NCBI GenBank assembly: GCA_050700255.1
Contig: JBOHGX010000242.1
Location: forward strand, 1-13,552
Direction: 5' to 3'
Length of the DNA: 13,552 nt
Source: GCA-003244245 sp050700255
Lineage (GTDB): Bacteria; Actinomycetota; Actinomycetes; Mycobacteriales; Pseudonocardiaceae
The notes below the pieces were generated by a model, which was not told the DNA's origin, did not search any database, and was given only the letters and a program-made list of their open reading frames with translations. Shown piece by piece: positions 6,371 to 13,552 of the stretch; position 1 is the first letter of the stretch, and each line of letters opens with the position of its first letter. The translations under genes and the position numbers were made by a program.

Positions 6371-8464
6371 TCATCGAAAAGATCCGGACCTCACCGTCAG
6401 GCTCGCGGAGGGCAACCCAAGCATCGGCGCCATCGCCTTGAGCAGCATCTCTTCATACTCGGCGGCCGGGTCGGAATCGAGCACGATCGCGCCGCCCGCA
6501 CCAATAAGCAGGTCCTTCTCGGCGAACACCGCCATTCTGATCGCGATGTTCAGATCCGCAGTCCCATCGCAACTCAGAAATCCGATTGTGCCCGAGTAGG
6601 GACCTCGCGCCCGCGTCTCGATCTCGTCGATGATCTCCATTGTGCGCAGCTTGGGCGCCCCGGTCATCGAGCCGCCCGGAAAACAGGCGCGCACACAGTC
6701 CACCGCCGAGACGCCATGACGCAGCCGGCCGCGCACCGTCGACACGAGTTGGTGCACTGTCGCGTAGGACTCCACTTGCATCAGGCTGGGGACATGCACG
6801 CTTCCGGGCTCGCACACCCGGCCGAGGTCATTCCGGAGCAGGTCCACGATCATCAGATTCTCTGCACGGGTCTTGGGATCCAACGCAAGCGACCTCCGCA
6901 GCCGATCGTCTTCGTCGGGGATCAAGTCGCGGGGCAGGGTTCCCTTGATCGGCTTGCTTTCGACCACTCGGCTTCGATCGATCCTGAGGAACCGCTCCGG
7001 CGACGAGCAGGCGATCTGCACCCCACCAGCCGAGAGGTAAGCGGAATACGGCGCCGGGTTCCGCCGACGCAGGCGAGTGTAGAAGCGCAGTGGGTCGACC
7101 ATGCGAGGAAAGAGCAACGTATTCGTCACGCAGACCTCGTAGGTCTCGCCCGCGAGCAGCTTCTCCTTGCAATGCAGAATATCGGCGAGGTACTGCTCGC
7201 GGTCCCGGGCCAGGGCGGTCTCCGCCGACGCCCGCAGCGTCCCGGGGTCTGGACTCTCGGGCTGAGCGAACTCGGCCCGTCCGGCACAGGGGCCGGCGGC
7301 CTTCCGGACGATCGCCTCGGCCGTGTCGAGCCAGCGCAGGGCGGCTGTCTGAGACTGCGACGAGGTGCCGCTGAGCACGACGAGATGAATGGTGTCGTTG
7401 GCATGATCAACGACAGCGAGGCGGTCCGCGAAGATCCAGACCGCGTCCGGCAGGTCGGAGGTGTGCCGAGCCGAGGCACCACATTCGGCTTTGAGCTCAT
7501 ACCCGAAATAGCCGACAAACCCTCCCACGAGATCGAATGGCAGCGGGGGAGCGTTGATGACGCGGTGGCCGATCTCCTTGTCCAGCACCTCAAATATGGA
7601 GCCGGGAATGCAGCGCACGGCGCCATCCACCTCCTCGATGAACACCTTCCCTTCGGTCAGCCGATAAGTCAGCACCTCACCAAGCTGGGCGGACGCCTCG
7701 ACCAGGTAGGAGAATCGGGCCAAGCCAAGATCGGTGCGAACGCTGTCGAGCCATGCCGTGTGCTCAGACCGGCCGAACAACGCGGTGTAGATCGCCGCGC
7801 TGTCGGCCCGGGCCCGGATTTCTCGCGTATGTGCGGTGTATAGTCGTTTGCCAGCCACGACGGCGCTGCGCTTCTGATGCGAGGCCACGATCTGCCCGAA
7901 GTTCCACAGCAGCCGGGACCCGTATTCGGTGAGGATAGACTCCGGGTGGAACTGAACTCCCCAGAAAGGGAGCCACCGGTGACGAAGTGCCATAAGCACT
8001 CTGTCCTCCGACCATGCGATCGGCTCCAGCTCGGGCGGCAACGGCTCACTCAAACATAACGAGTGATAACGCACCGCAGAGAAACCCTGGGGTATGCCAC
8101 GGAAAAGTTCATCGCTCGTGTGTCGTACCTTGCTGACGTAACCGTGTCTTGCCTGCGGGGCGCGCGCTACGTCGGCGCCCGCGTTTGCACCGATTCCCTG
8201 ATGTCCCAGGCATACCCCCAGCAAAGGCACCTGCGCCTCCTGGATCACCTTCGCGCACATGCCGAAGTCGTGCGGATCACGCGGATCCCCTGGCCCAGGT
8301 GATATGACAACGCATCCCAACTCGTCGGCCAGCTCGACGCAGCGGGGATCGTCGTTGTGGACAACCACCGGCTCCACACCGAAAACCTGCGCCATAAGCT
8401 GGAATAGATTGTAGGTGTAGGAATCGTAGTTGTCGATAAGCAGAGAGCGGATCATGGCCACCAT
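6371..8464 (-). CDS. pabAB: Aminodeoxychorismate synthase, fused PabA-PabB
   Basis: It converts chorismate and glutamine to 4-amino-4-deoxychorismate. The protein is 697 residues, normal for the fused type. The N-terminal glutaminase starts with LLIDNYDSYTYNLF, has the oxyanion segment SPGPGDP, and carries the triad Cys85 (GVCLGHQG), His173 and Glu175 (VQFHPES). The PabB half contains PYSAYLSAGG, SSPERFL, then S-K-P-I-K507-G-T. The lysine in PIKGT is the covalent catalytic residue typical of aminodeoxychorismate synthase; anthranilate and isochorismate synthases have alanine there. GGSMTGAPKLRTMEIID and RGPYSGTIGFL complete the chorismate-binding core. A TGA immediately precedes ATG 8464 in frame, so the start is this ATG or ATG 8455, which fits the family better. 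No good ribosome-binding site is seen. No pabC lyase is nearby, while a mutase-type gene is, which favours an aminochorismate-to-aminoprephenate route over folate supply. Nothing is recognised in the 229 bases upstream. Confidence 0.96.
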   Translation of the reverse strand: MVAMIRSLLIDNYDSYTYNLFQLMAQVFGVEPVVVHNDDPRCVELADELGCVVISPGPGDPRDPHDFGMCAKVIQEAQVPLLGVCLGHQGIGANAGADVARAPQARHGYVSKVRHTSDELFRGIPQGFSAVRYHSLCLSEPLPPELEPIAWSEDRVLMALRHRWLPFWGVQFHPESILTEYGSRLLWNFGQIVASHQKRSAVVAGKRLYTAHTREIRARADSAAIYTALFGRSEHTAWLDSVRTDLGLARFSYLVEASAQLGEVLTYRLTEGKVFIEEVDGAVRCIPGSIFEVLDKEIGHRVINAPPLPFDLVGGFVGYFGYELKAECGASARHTSDLPDAVWIFADRLAVVDHANDTIHLVVLSGTSSQSQTAALRWLDTAEAIVRKAAGPCAGRAEFAQPESPDPGTLRASAETALARDREQYLADILHCKEKLLAGETYEVCVTNTLLFPRMVDPLRFYTRLRRRNPAPYSAYLSAGGVQIACSSPERFLRIDRSRVVESKPIKGTLPRDLIPDEDDRLRRSLALDPKTRAENLMIVDLLRNDLGRVCEPGSVHVPSLMQVESYATVHQLVSTVRGRLRHGVSAVDCVRACFPGGSMTGAPKLRTMEIIDEIETRARGPYSGTIGFLSCDGTADLNIAIRMAVFAEKDLLIGAGGAIVLDSDPAAEYEEMLLKAMAPMLGLPSASLTVRSGSFR

Positions 8465-8693
8465 TCATAAAGTTCGTCGTGCCCCTTGGTGCAGGCATCG
8501 GACAGGGGATCACAATCGCTCGAAAACCTGAGGCGCCGTCCGTGCGACGGGTCACTGAGTCGGATCGGTTTGACAACAAGTATTACACGGATAGACGCGA
8601 ACATCTCCTCCTGTTCTGCTCGTCGCTCCGACTCAACAATAGTGGTTCCACAGGACGGCAAGGCAATGCGTGCCCTAATGAACCCTCCCGGCC

Positions 8694-8905
8694 CTAGTAA
8701 CAGTCCACGACGACGGCATCATGGCGCCCAGGGCCTGCCCGCACTATCCCCCGTAAGGTCGTCGAGCTGATCGCCTGGGTGTGGCCGATCTCGATCTGGT
8801 TGTTGGCGTACTGCTCGATGCGATGCCATGCCTCGGCGGGAAGAATCTCTACTCGAACATTCGAGAAGTAGGACACGCCCTGATCAGCGACGACCTCAAT
8901 TGTTC
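8694..8905 (-). pseudogene. IS6-like transposase remnant
   Basis: A minus-strand peptide reads VVADQGVSYFSNVRVEILPA followed by EAWHRIEQYANNQIEIGHTQ, ending at the TAG at 8694-8696. The QYANNQIE-H stretch, preceded by a LPA-H segment, matches the end of the IS6-family DDE domain (QYANNRVEADH, containing the catalytic glutamate). The residues after it (LRGI) only faintly recall the RPMRGLK motif. No N-terminal half or helix-turn-helix is present. It is a short, dead relic, and its original ends could not be found. Confidence 0.5.
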
Positions 8906-9570
8906 CGCTGGGGTGAGACGTACCCGTCGATCATCGGGTAGGTGGCTGCCTTCTCCAAACTGCAAACCGTGCCCCACTGTCGCCTTCATGGTTCCACGCA
9001 ATAATGGCTCCATGCCCGATCCGGCCAGCGGGGCAGTACCACACCTATCAAGTAAACGGAACAAAGGGTATCTCGCATCGCCTCCACGTCTGTGGCCTAC
9101 AGAAGATTTCTACAGTCTATCGAGGTATCAACTGTATTGGGCAGCCACGACTCGCAGAACCTTAGCCCGGCAAGCCTTCCTGAGGATAGTGCCTATAACT
9201 CCTATTCTCTAGAGACCCCCCTCCTGCTAGCGCCTTCTGCTAGAAATATCAGCACCCATTGCATTCATAGCACTAGTACTAGCCCAGTCAAGAGGATACT
9301 TGAGGCGGCCACCGGTACGTGGCGAACTGTGCACCTCTGGGTGAAGTTCGATATCTGCATTTCACGGCCCGCGACGACTCGACACCCTCCCGGTCTAACC
9401 TCGATGTGGCTCTGCTGCCGTTCCGTGGCGGCTTGATCATGATCGTTTATGACGGAGCGGCTTAAATTGATCATGTGTTCACGGTCGGATTTCGAGGTCG
9501 ATGCGGCGTGGTGGGCTGATCTCAGCCTCGATCCACCGGTGAGATTGCGATGTGGGGATGTCGGAAAGCG
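8906..9570. other. Gene-poor stretch between transposase relics
   Basis: No gene is supported. A minus-strand frame (about 9265-9627, 120 codons) has no recognisable motif. Minus-strand peptide from about 8906 to 9060 may be eroded sequence attached to the IS6-like relic. From about 9060 to 9300 the DNA is distinctly AT-richer than most of the window. Two GATCATG sites (9437 and 9471 regions) flank a short AT-containing segment. I see no RNA gene or coding signal. Confidence 0.4.
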
Positions 9571-9652
9571 GTAGATGCCCTTCGAGCTGGGATGACGTGA
9601 CTCGTCTAGAGCCCGTCTAGAGTTCATCTAGCCGAGTCCGAAGGGCATCTAC
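9571..9652. repeat. Long interrupted stem-loop with 11-bp TCTAGA iterations in its loop
   Basis: GTAGATGCCCTTCG (9571-9584) and GACTCG (9599-9604) pair together with one continuous right arm (9633-9652), leaving a 14-base bulge on the left. From 9603 three 11-base units follow one another: CGTCTAGAGCC, CGTCTAGAGTT and CATCTAGCCGA. It lies directly before the first recognisable codons of the IS1380 relic. It may therefore be that element's end, a transcription-blocking hairpin or a separate repeat. Confidence 0.75.
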
Positions 9653-9655
9653 GAG

Positions 9656-10108
9656 GTGCGAGCTCGTCATACTGCCGGGGCGGTGTCAGCGAGTTCGATG
9701 AACCGAATCTGGTGTCGTGTGCTGGTGTGGTGCTGGTGTTGCGGCTGGCGCAGCGTGCTGGGTTGCATGGGACGGCTGAGCGGCGGGTTCGGCTTCCGTG
9801 CTGCGTGAGGAGTGCCGGGGCGAACCCGGGAGCGAAGGTCACTCATTGTGGCGGGTATGGTGGCCGGCGGGCACTCGATGGATGATCTGGGTGTGGTCCG
9901 CAATGGGGCGTTGCTGGGGCCGTTCGGTGGTATCCGGGCACCGTCGACGTTGGGTAGGTTTCTTCGCAGGTTCACCTGGTGGAATGCGCGCCAACTCGAC
10001 GCGGTGGTCCGGGAGGCACTGGCTGGTTAGCGCTGAGCGCGTCCGCTGTTGCCGGGCGCGGATTCCTATGCGTTTTTGGATGTGGATTCCATGATCAACC
10101 GTGTACTG
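9656..10108 (+). pseudogene. IS1380-family transposase, N-terminal remnant
   Basis: Successive plus-strand frames give VRARHTAGAVSA, then EFDEPNLVSCAGVVLVLRLA followed by QRAGLHG, then ANPGAK, then SLIVAGMVAGGHSMDDLGVV, then GGIRAPSTLGRFLRRFTWWN and ARQLDAVVREAL, then PGADSYAFLDVDSMINRV. This order matches the N-terminal third of actinobacterial IS1380-family transposases, up to the first catalytic aspartate (FLDVDS). At least three frame changes and a stop at about 10030 destroy it, and homology ends near 10108. The catalytic remainder is missing. Its last fragment is accidentally in frame with the downstream methyltransferase, creating a false N-terminal extension of that gene (from 10049). 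Confidence 0.85.
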
Positions 10109-10201
10109 TGTGTGGCTGTATCACTGCTTCCCGCTGAGCTTGCGGCAGATCGACGGCGCGGCCCATCACCACACGTGCTGTTCCCGTCGCTTCGAGAGAA
10201 C

Positions 10202-10206
10202 AGGGG
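10202..10206 (+). promoter_or_regulatory. Ribosome-binding site deciding the methyltransferase start
   Basis: AGGGG is seven bases before the ATG at 10214. This supports the shorter start over the upstream in-frame ATG at 10049, which lies in transposase-derived sequence. Confidence 0.7.
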
Positions 10207-10213
10207 CTCTGTT

Positions 10214-11215
10214 ATGACGAGTGAAGTTGCGCGGCTCTACGAGATGTTTCCTTTCCCCTCCCCGGAGGTAGGTACACCACTGGTTGAGGTGGTCGCAAAT
10301 CAAATGCCCTTCCTCGTAGGTGGCAACTGCCTTGACGGGTGGCAGATGCTCGACGCAGGCTGTGGCACCGGGCACGTCTTGGTGGCGCTCGCCCTGCGGT
10401 ATCCCAAAGCATATTTTATCGGCTTGGATGCTTGTCAGCGTTCCCTCGATATCGCGCGACGTCTCGCCGAATACCACGGAGCGGACAACGTCGAGTTCGT
10501 CCAGGGCAGCATCCCGGACCTGGATCTCCCGAAGAAATTTGACCTAATCACCTGTTTCGGAGTCCTGAACATAATGCCCGATCCACGGGCCGGACTACGT
10601 TGGCTCGGTGAGCGCCTAGCCGACGAGGGCCTATTACATTTGTGGCTCTACAATGCGCTGGGCGAGCATGGCCGCATGCTGGACAGGGAACTGGCACTGC
10701 TATTTACGTCGATCGACGAAGGTAAGTCGGCCATGGAAACGGTGCACGCGCTTAGGCTCACGCTCCCCTCGACCCAATATGGCTTGCCGGCAGACCAGGC
10801 TGAGCCCGAGCTCAGTACAGCCGAGCAGGACGTATTCGACGCAGACGCTTACCTCAATCCTATCGTCCAGCCGATGCGGTTCACCGACGTACCCGCGCTG
10901 TTCAAAGGCGTGGATATAGAATGGGTGGCGGCAGATCGGGTTTACTTCGACGGCGCCGCCAAGTTTGTCGACCTCGGCGGCACAGAGAACAACAGCGCGC
11001 TGTTCGTAGGAGCGGAAGAACTATTCGCCGATATCAGTTTGCGCCAACGACTACGTTCGTTTGACAACCTAAGCCGGATGCAAGCGATCGAGCTTCGACT
11101 GCGCCCCACGGCATTCAGACTACTCGCCGGCCGCGGTGACAGTTTGAAGCGCTGTGTTCCCCGAATCAAGCATAACATCTTGCTACCGGACAAATTTCCA
11201 TCGACTGCAGCTTAG
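10214..11215 (+). CDS. Class I SAM-dependent methyltransferase
   Basis: This 333-residue protein probably transfers a methyl group from S-adenosylmethionine. After a short cap containing LYEMFPFPSPE (residues 8-18), motif I is M45-L-D-A-G-C-G-T-G53. The acidic residue binding the SAM ribose is Asp72 (IGLDAC), followed by VEFVQGSIPDL, FDLITCFGVLNIM (motif IV region) and a DEGLLHLWLYN strand. The F-P-F-P segment before the SAM fold recalls a group of methyltransferases with a YPYP-like entry. The C-terminal 150 residues show no familiar domain and may bind substrate. The start is ATG 10214, because AGGGG lies seven bases upstream and the sequence before it is transposase debris. Methyl acceptor (N, O or C) is unknown; N-methylation of an aminoaryl group, as PapM does in the pristinamycin pathway, is one possibility, but I see no specific similarity to PapM. 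No strong terminator follows, and 11216-11478 holds nothing recognisable. Confidence 0.9.
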   Translation: MTSEVARLYEMFPFPSPEVGTPLVEVVANQMPFLVGGNCLDGWQMLDAGCGTGHVLVALALRYPKAYFIGLDACQRSLDIARRLAEYHGADNVEFVQGSIPDLDLPKKFDLITCFGVLNIMPDPRAGLRWLGERLADEGLLHLWLYNALGEHGRMLDRELALLFTSIDEGKSAMETVHALRLTLPSTQYGLPADQAEPELSTAEQDVFDADAYLNPIVQPMRFTDVPALFKGVDIEWVAADRVYFDGAAKFVDLGGTENNSALFVGAEELFADISLRQRLRSFDNLSRMQAIELRLRPTAFRLLAGRGDSLKRCVPRIKHNILLPDKFPSTAA

Positions 11216-11478
11216 GAATCCCGCTGCCACTCGACCCAGGCGTATGCACTTCCTGGACGCTCTAGTTTAATGGGCACTGTCAGGTTGTTGGGTATTTGGC
11301 ACGTCGAGGGTATCGGGGTGTCATGAAGGTTGCTGCTACCAGCCAAAACGAGCGCATTCCCGCTGGTAGGGGTCCCGCCTCCGACCAGATTCGACACTTC
11401 TCTGGCTTTTGTTTGACCTTAGTCATCGATACACGGTGAGATTGTAAACCGTCGGTGCGACCGGCCATGCTGACACCG

Positions 11479-11890
11479 TCAACGCAGCCTGATGATCACC
11501 GGACCGCCACCGAAGTCCACGTAACTCGGGACATCCTCGTCGGGCTCCTTGACGGTTGATGCTGCCGGTGCTGGCGATACCGGCCAAGCCGGCGTAGGCG
11601 GGAGGTTTCCGAGCCGTGCTTGCCGGGCCTTGCGGATGGCTTCGCCTCGTCCTTCGTGCTCGTCGTTTGGGGAGATATACCCGATGCCCTGGTGGAGCCT
11701 AACCCCTTGTAGTGCGCCCTGGCAGTCTCAGCTCGGTGCGCAGGGCGGCGGGGTCACGGATGGCGAGTAGGTGAGGCTACTCGACACTGAAGTGTCCGTT
11801 GAGGCTTTCGATCCAGGTTTGGTCGGTTGTGTGCTCCGGCGTCTGAAATGCTGGGCGATCGCACGGCCTCGTCATCTGATCACAGCATCC
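11479..11890 (-). pseudogene. IS3/IS481-type integrase-core transposase remnant
   Basis: Minus-strand pieces in different frames match the end of an rve-type DDE transposase. They are CAIAQHF, then TTDQTWIESLNGHF (the catalytic glutamate is in WIES), then HLLAIRDPAALRTEL, then VRLHQGIGYISPNDEHEGRG and EAIRKARQARLGN, ending at the TGA at 11479-11481. These correspond to the TPTDQAWIESLFGHLK...HLLAIRDPA...VRLHAGIGYVTP-DEHEGRGEAIRKAR pattern. An in-frame stop after NGHFSVE and at least two frame changes inactivate it, and the N-terminal half is missing. I cannot decide between IS3 and IS481 from this part alone. Confidence 0.8.
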
Positions 11891-12076
11891 ACCACCCGGT
11901 GCGTCTGCCTGCACTCGGCCAGTGCCACAGTCCCTGCTGGCCTTGCGGCGGGCCGCAGTGTGTGGATATGGCTCGACCAAGAGCTGGAATAAAGTCTCGA
12001 GCTGTCGAAAAAGACGCGGCTGCTCAGCTCCGGTGAGCGCACCGGCGATCAAGAGCCGATACCGAAGGAACTACTC

Positions 12077-12916
12077 ATGACAAAGACTTGGCTTATCACC
12101 GGCAGCTCCCGGGGTTTCGGGCGGGAACTAGCCAAGGCTGTGCTTGACAGCGGGGACCGGGTGGTTGCCACCGCCCGGTGCCCGGCGCAACTCGAGGACC
12201 TCGTGCGGGAGCACGGTGGCCGCGTCCGCGCGGTCGCGCTCGACGTCACCGACGCCGCAGCCGCCCGCGCAGCCGTCCAGACAGCCGTCGATGAGTTCGG
12301 AGCACTCGATGTTGTGGTGAACAACGCCGGCTACGCCAACACCTCGTCCATTGAGGACACCCCGGACGACGACTTCCGCGCCCAGATCGAAACCAACCTC
12401 TTCGGCGTTGTCAACGTTACTAAGGCCGCGCTGCCGGTACTGCGCACGCAACGCTCGGGCCACTTCCTCCAGTTCTCCTCCATCGGTGGACGCGTCGGTG
12501 GCACGCCCGGACTTGGCGCCTACCAGACCGCGAAATTCGCCGTCGAAGGCTTTTCCGAGGTCCTCAACAACGAGGTGAAGCCCTTTGGCGTCAAGGTCAC
12601 CATCATCGAGCCCGCTGGGTTCCGCACCGACTGGGCCGGCTCGTCAATGCGTATCGCACCGGTCAGCGAGGATTACGAGCAAACGGTCGGCGGGATGATC
12701 CGCTATCTCGAATCCAGCGACGGCAAACAACCGGGCGACCCGGCCCGCGCGGCGAAGGTCATCACTGACATCGTCCGCCTCGACGAGCCGCCGCTTCGCC
12801 TCCTGCTTGGCTCGGACGCCGTCGAACTGGCCGAGGAGGCCTCCAAGGCTCGCGCCGCGGAAGCCGAAAAATGGACTGACGTAAGCAGATCCACCGATTT
12901 CCCAGCCGGCACCTAG
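12077..12916 (+). CDS. Short-chain dehydrogenase/reductase (SDR)
   Basis: This 279-residue classical SDR oxidoreductase is NAD(P)-dependent and cytosolic. It has the cofactor motif T8-G-S-S-R-G-F-G15, Arg34 (TARCP, suggesting NADP), the D56-V-T segment, N82-N-A-G85, the catalytic Ser134/135 (QFSSIGG), Tyr149 and Lys153 (YQTAK), and PAGFRTDW after the active site. The start ATG 12077 is preceded by AAGGA with a seven-base gap. GC content and GC-ending codons are higher than in the dehydrogenase at 1530, giving it the look of a core-genome gene. Proteins of this subgroup are common in actinobacteria, usually as single genes near a regulator, so a role in the putative pathway is not implied. It is flanked by an integrase-core relic and a broken ABC gene. 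Nothing is recognised in the 216 bases after it. Substrate unknown. Confidence 0.93.
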   Translation: MTKTWLITGSSRGFGRELAKAVLDSGDRVVATARCPAQLEDLVREHGGRVRAVALDVTDAAAARAAVQTAVDEFGALDVVVNNAGYANTSSIEDTPDDDFRAQIETNLFGVVNVTKAALPVLRTQRSGHFLQFSSIGGRVGGTPGLGAYQTAKFAVEGFSEVLNNEVKPFGVKVTIIEPAGFRTDWAGSSMRIAPVSEDYEQTVGGMIRYLESSDGKQPGDPARAAKVITDIVRLDEPPLRLLLGSDAVELAEEASKARAAEAEKWTDVSRSTDFPAGT

Positions 12917-13132
12917 CCGAACCCATCGGGCACATCACAAACTATCCGCTGCAGCGGCTCGCGCTGTAGTTCCTCAAACGCGGCATCGGCGCCGAGCGGT
13001 ACTGCAGCGACACTTATGAGTGTTGGTCGCCGCGGCGGTAGTAATGGCAGGAGGCGCGGGCTTGTGTTTGGCGAGATGCTGCAGTGGACGCTCCCACAAC
13101 CCAGCTCGAAAGGTCCCTCGTCCGCTCCTGGA

Positions 13133-13446
13133 TCATGAGTTCGTCTCGCCGGTCTGCAGGCGCCACGTGGCCGCGTACACACCCTCGCGCTCTAGCAACT
13201 CGTGATGGGTTCCTCCTTCGACGGCCGTACCGTCCCTGCCCATCACATAGATCCAGTCGGCATGACGGATCGTCGACAGACGATGCGCAATGATGAGCAG
13301 CGTTCGGTCGCTGACGAAGTCCTTGAGGGCGCGTTGGATGGCCGCCTCTGTCTCGTTATCTAGGGCCGACGTCGCCTCGTCGAGGATGAGGATGGGCGCG
13401 CTCTTCAAGATCGCCCGAGCCAACGAGAGGCGCTGTCTCTGGCCCA
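13133..13446 (-). pseudogene. ABC exporter (MsbA/MDR type), C-terminal stump
   Basis: About 100 residues survive of the nucleotide-binding domain of a fused membrane-ATPase exporter. They begin at the final Gln of the LSGGQ signature (GQRQRLSLARAIL). They include Walker B with the catalytic glutamate (ILILDEATSALD), the D-loop, the switch histidine (IIAHRLSTIRHAD), and the usual ending GTHHELLEREGVYAATWRLQ, with a stop at 13133-13135. The upstream residues in the open frame (MPNLTAL) are not ABC sequence. The membrane domain, Walker A and the first part of the signature are missing, so the gene was cut by the element entering at about 13447. The rest may survive beyond that element. Such exporters often accompany antibiotic clusters, but the substrate cannot be read from this part. 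Confidence 0.88.
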
Positions 13447-13452
13447 ATGCCG

Positions 13453-13551
13453 TTAAGTTAGGCATGGGACCTTGAAGATGTGGATCTTTGGTGGGCCGTT
13501 GTGGAGTTGACCGTGGTCGGTGGTGTGTTTGATGCGGTGGCTGTGAGCGCG
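13453..13551 (-). mobile_element. Probable insertion element end with transposase C-terminus
   Basis: A minus-strand frame entering from the right edge ends at the TAA at 13453-13455. It encodes RAHSHRIKHTTDHGQLHNGP followed by PKIHIFKVPCLT. The stop lies within ten bases of where ABC-transporter homology begins, as expected for a transposase gene running to the tip of its element. The sequence looks like an actinobacterial transposase tail, but I cannot name the family with confidence. Only this tip is in the window, so the partner inverted repeat cannot be checked. Confidence 0.45.
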
Positions 13552-13552
13552 G

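Noticed and set aside
6272..7843. Long plus-strand open frame (523 codons) opposite pabAB
   Set aside because: It is antisense to a well-conserved gene. Its translation is Arg/His/Gly/Pro-rich with no domain, typical of GC-rich shadow frames.
9265..9627. Minus-strand frame of 120 codons
   Set aside because: It has no domain and overlaps the stem-loop. The coding signal is weak.
12913..13182. Minus-strand frame of 89 codons between the SDR and the ABC stump
   Set aside because: It overlaps the real ABC coding end and has no recognisable features.
1..13552. CRISPR array, tRNA or rRNA genes
   Set aside because: No regularly spaced repeats, cloverleaf-like segments or conserved rRNA stretches were seen on either strand.

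Overview
The window looks like accessory DNA from a high-GC actinomycete, at or near a small secondary-metabolite locus broken up by many dead insertion sequences. The evidence is high-GC coding sequence in most genes, actinobacterial-type transposase remnants, a fused PabA-PabB aminodeoxychorismate synthase, and resistance or export style ABC remains. I cannot name the species or the product.

Layout. 3-122 is the tail of an IS5-family transposase. 149-1195 is an IS630-type element whose transposase is split by a frameshift. 1530-2474 is a short medium-chain (zinc-type) dehydrogenase with markedly more AT-rich codons than its neighbours. 2537-2905 is a decayed second IS5-type transposase. 3349-4137 (minus) is an unusual fusion of an AroQ chorismate-mutase domain with a VOC/HPPD-like metal-binding domain. 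4640-4700 is a perfect 26-bp inverted repeat overlapping what looks like a leaderless promoter and the start of a carbamoyltransferase (4697-6211). That gene converges, across a tandem 16-bp dyad terminator, on pabAB (6371-8464, minus). 8694-10108 holds an IS6-like remnant, an elaborate stem-loop and an IS1380 remnant. 10214-11215 is a SAM-dependent methyltransferase. 11479-11890 is an integrase-core transposase remnant. 12077-12916 is an ordinary-looking SDR. 13133-13446 is the C-terminal stump of an ABC exporter, cut by another insertion element that runs off the window.

How the genes may work together (inference). The PIKGT signature marks PabAB as an aminodeoxychorismate (ADC) synthase. 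No pabC-type lyase is in the window, but a mutase-type enzyme is. This suggests that ADC is rearranged to 4-amino-4-deoxyprephenate, as in the chloramphenicol and pristinamycin Pap routes, and then processed by the fused VOC domain instead of being cleaved to p-aminobenzoate. The dehydrogenase, methyltransferase and carbamoyltransferase would be tailoring enzymes. No NRPS, PKS, aminotransferase or prephenate-dehydrogenase homologue is visible, so the pathway is incomplete here or continues outside. The best candidates for something undescribed are the mutase-VOC fusion and the palindromic leaderless promoter of the carbamoyltransferase gene.
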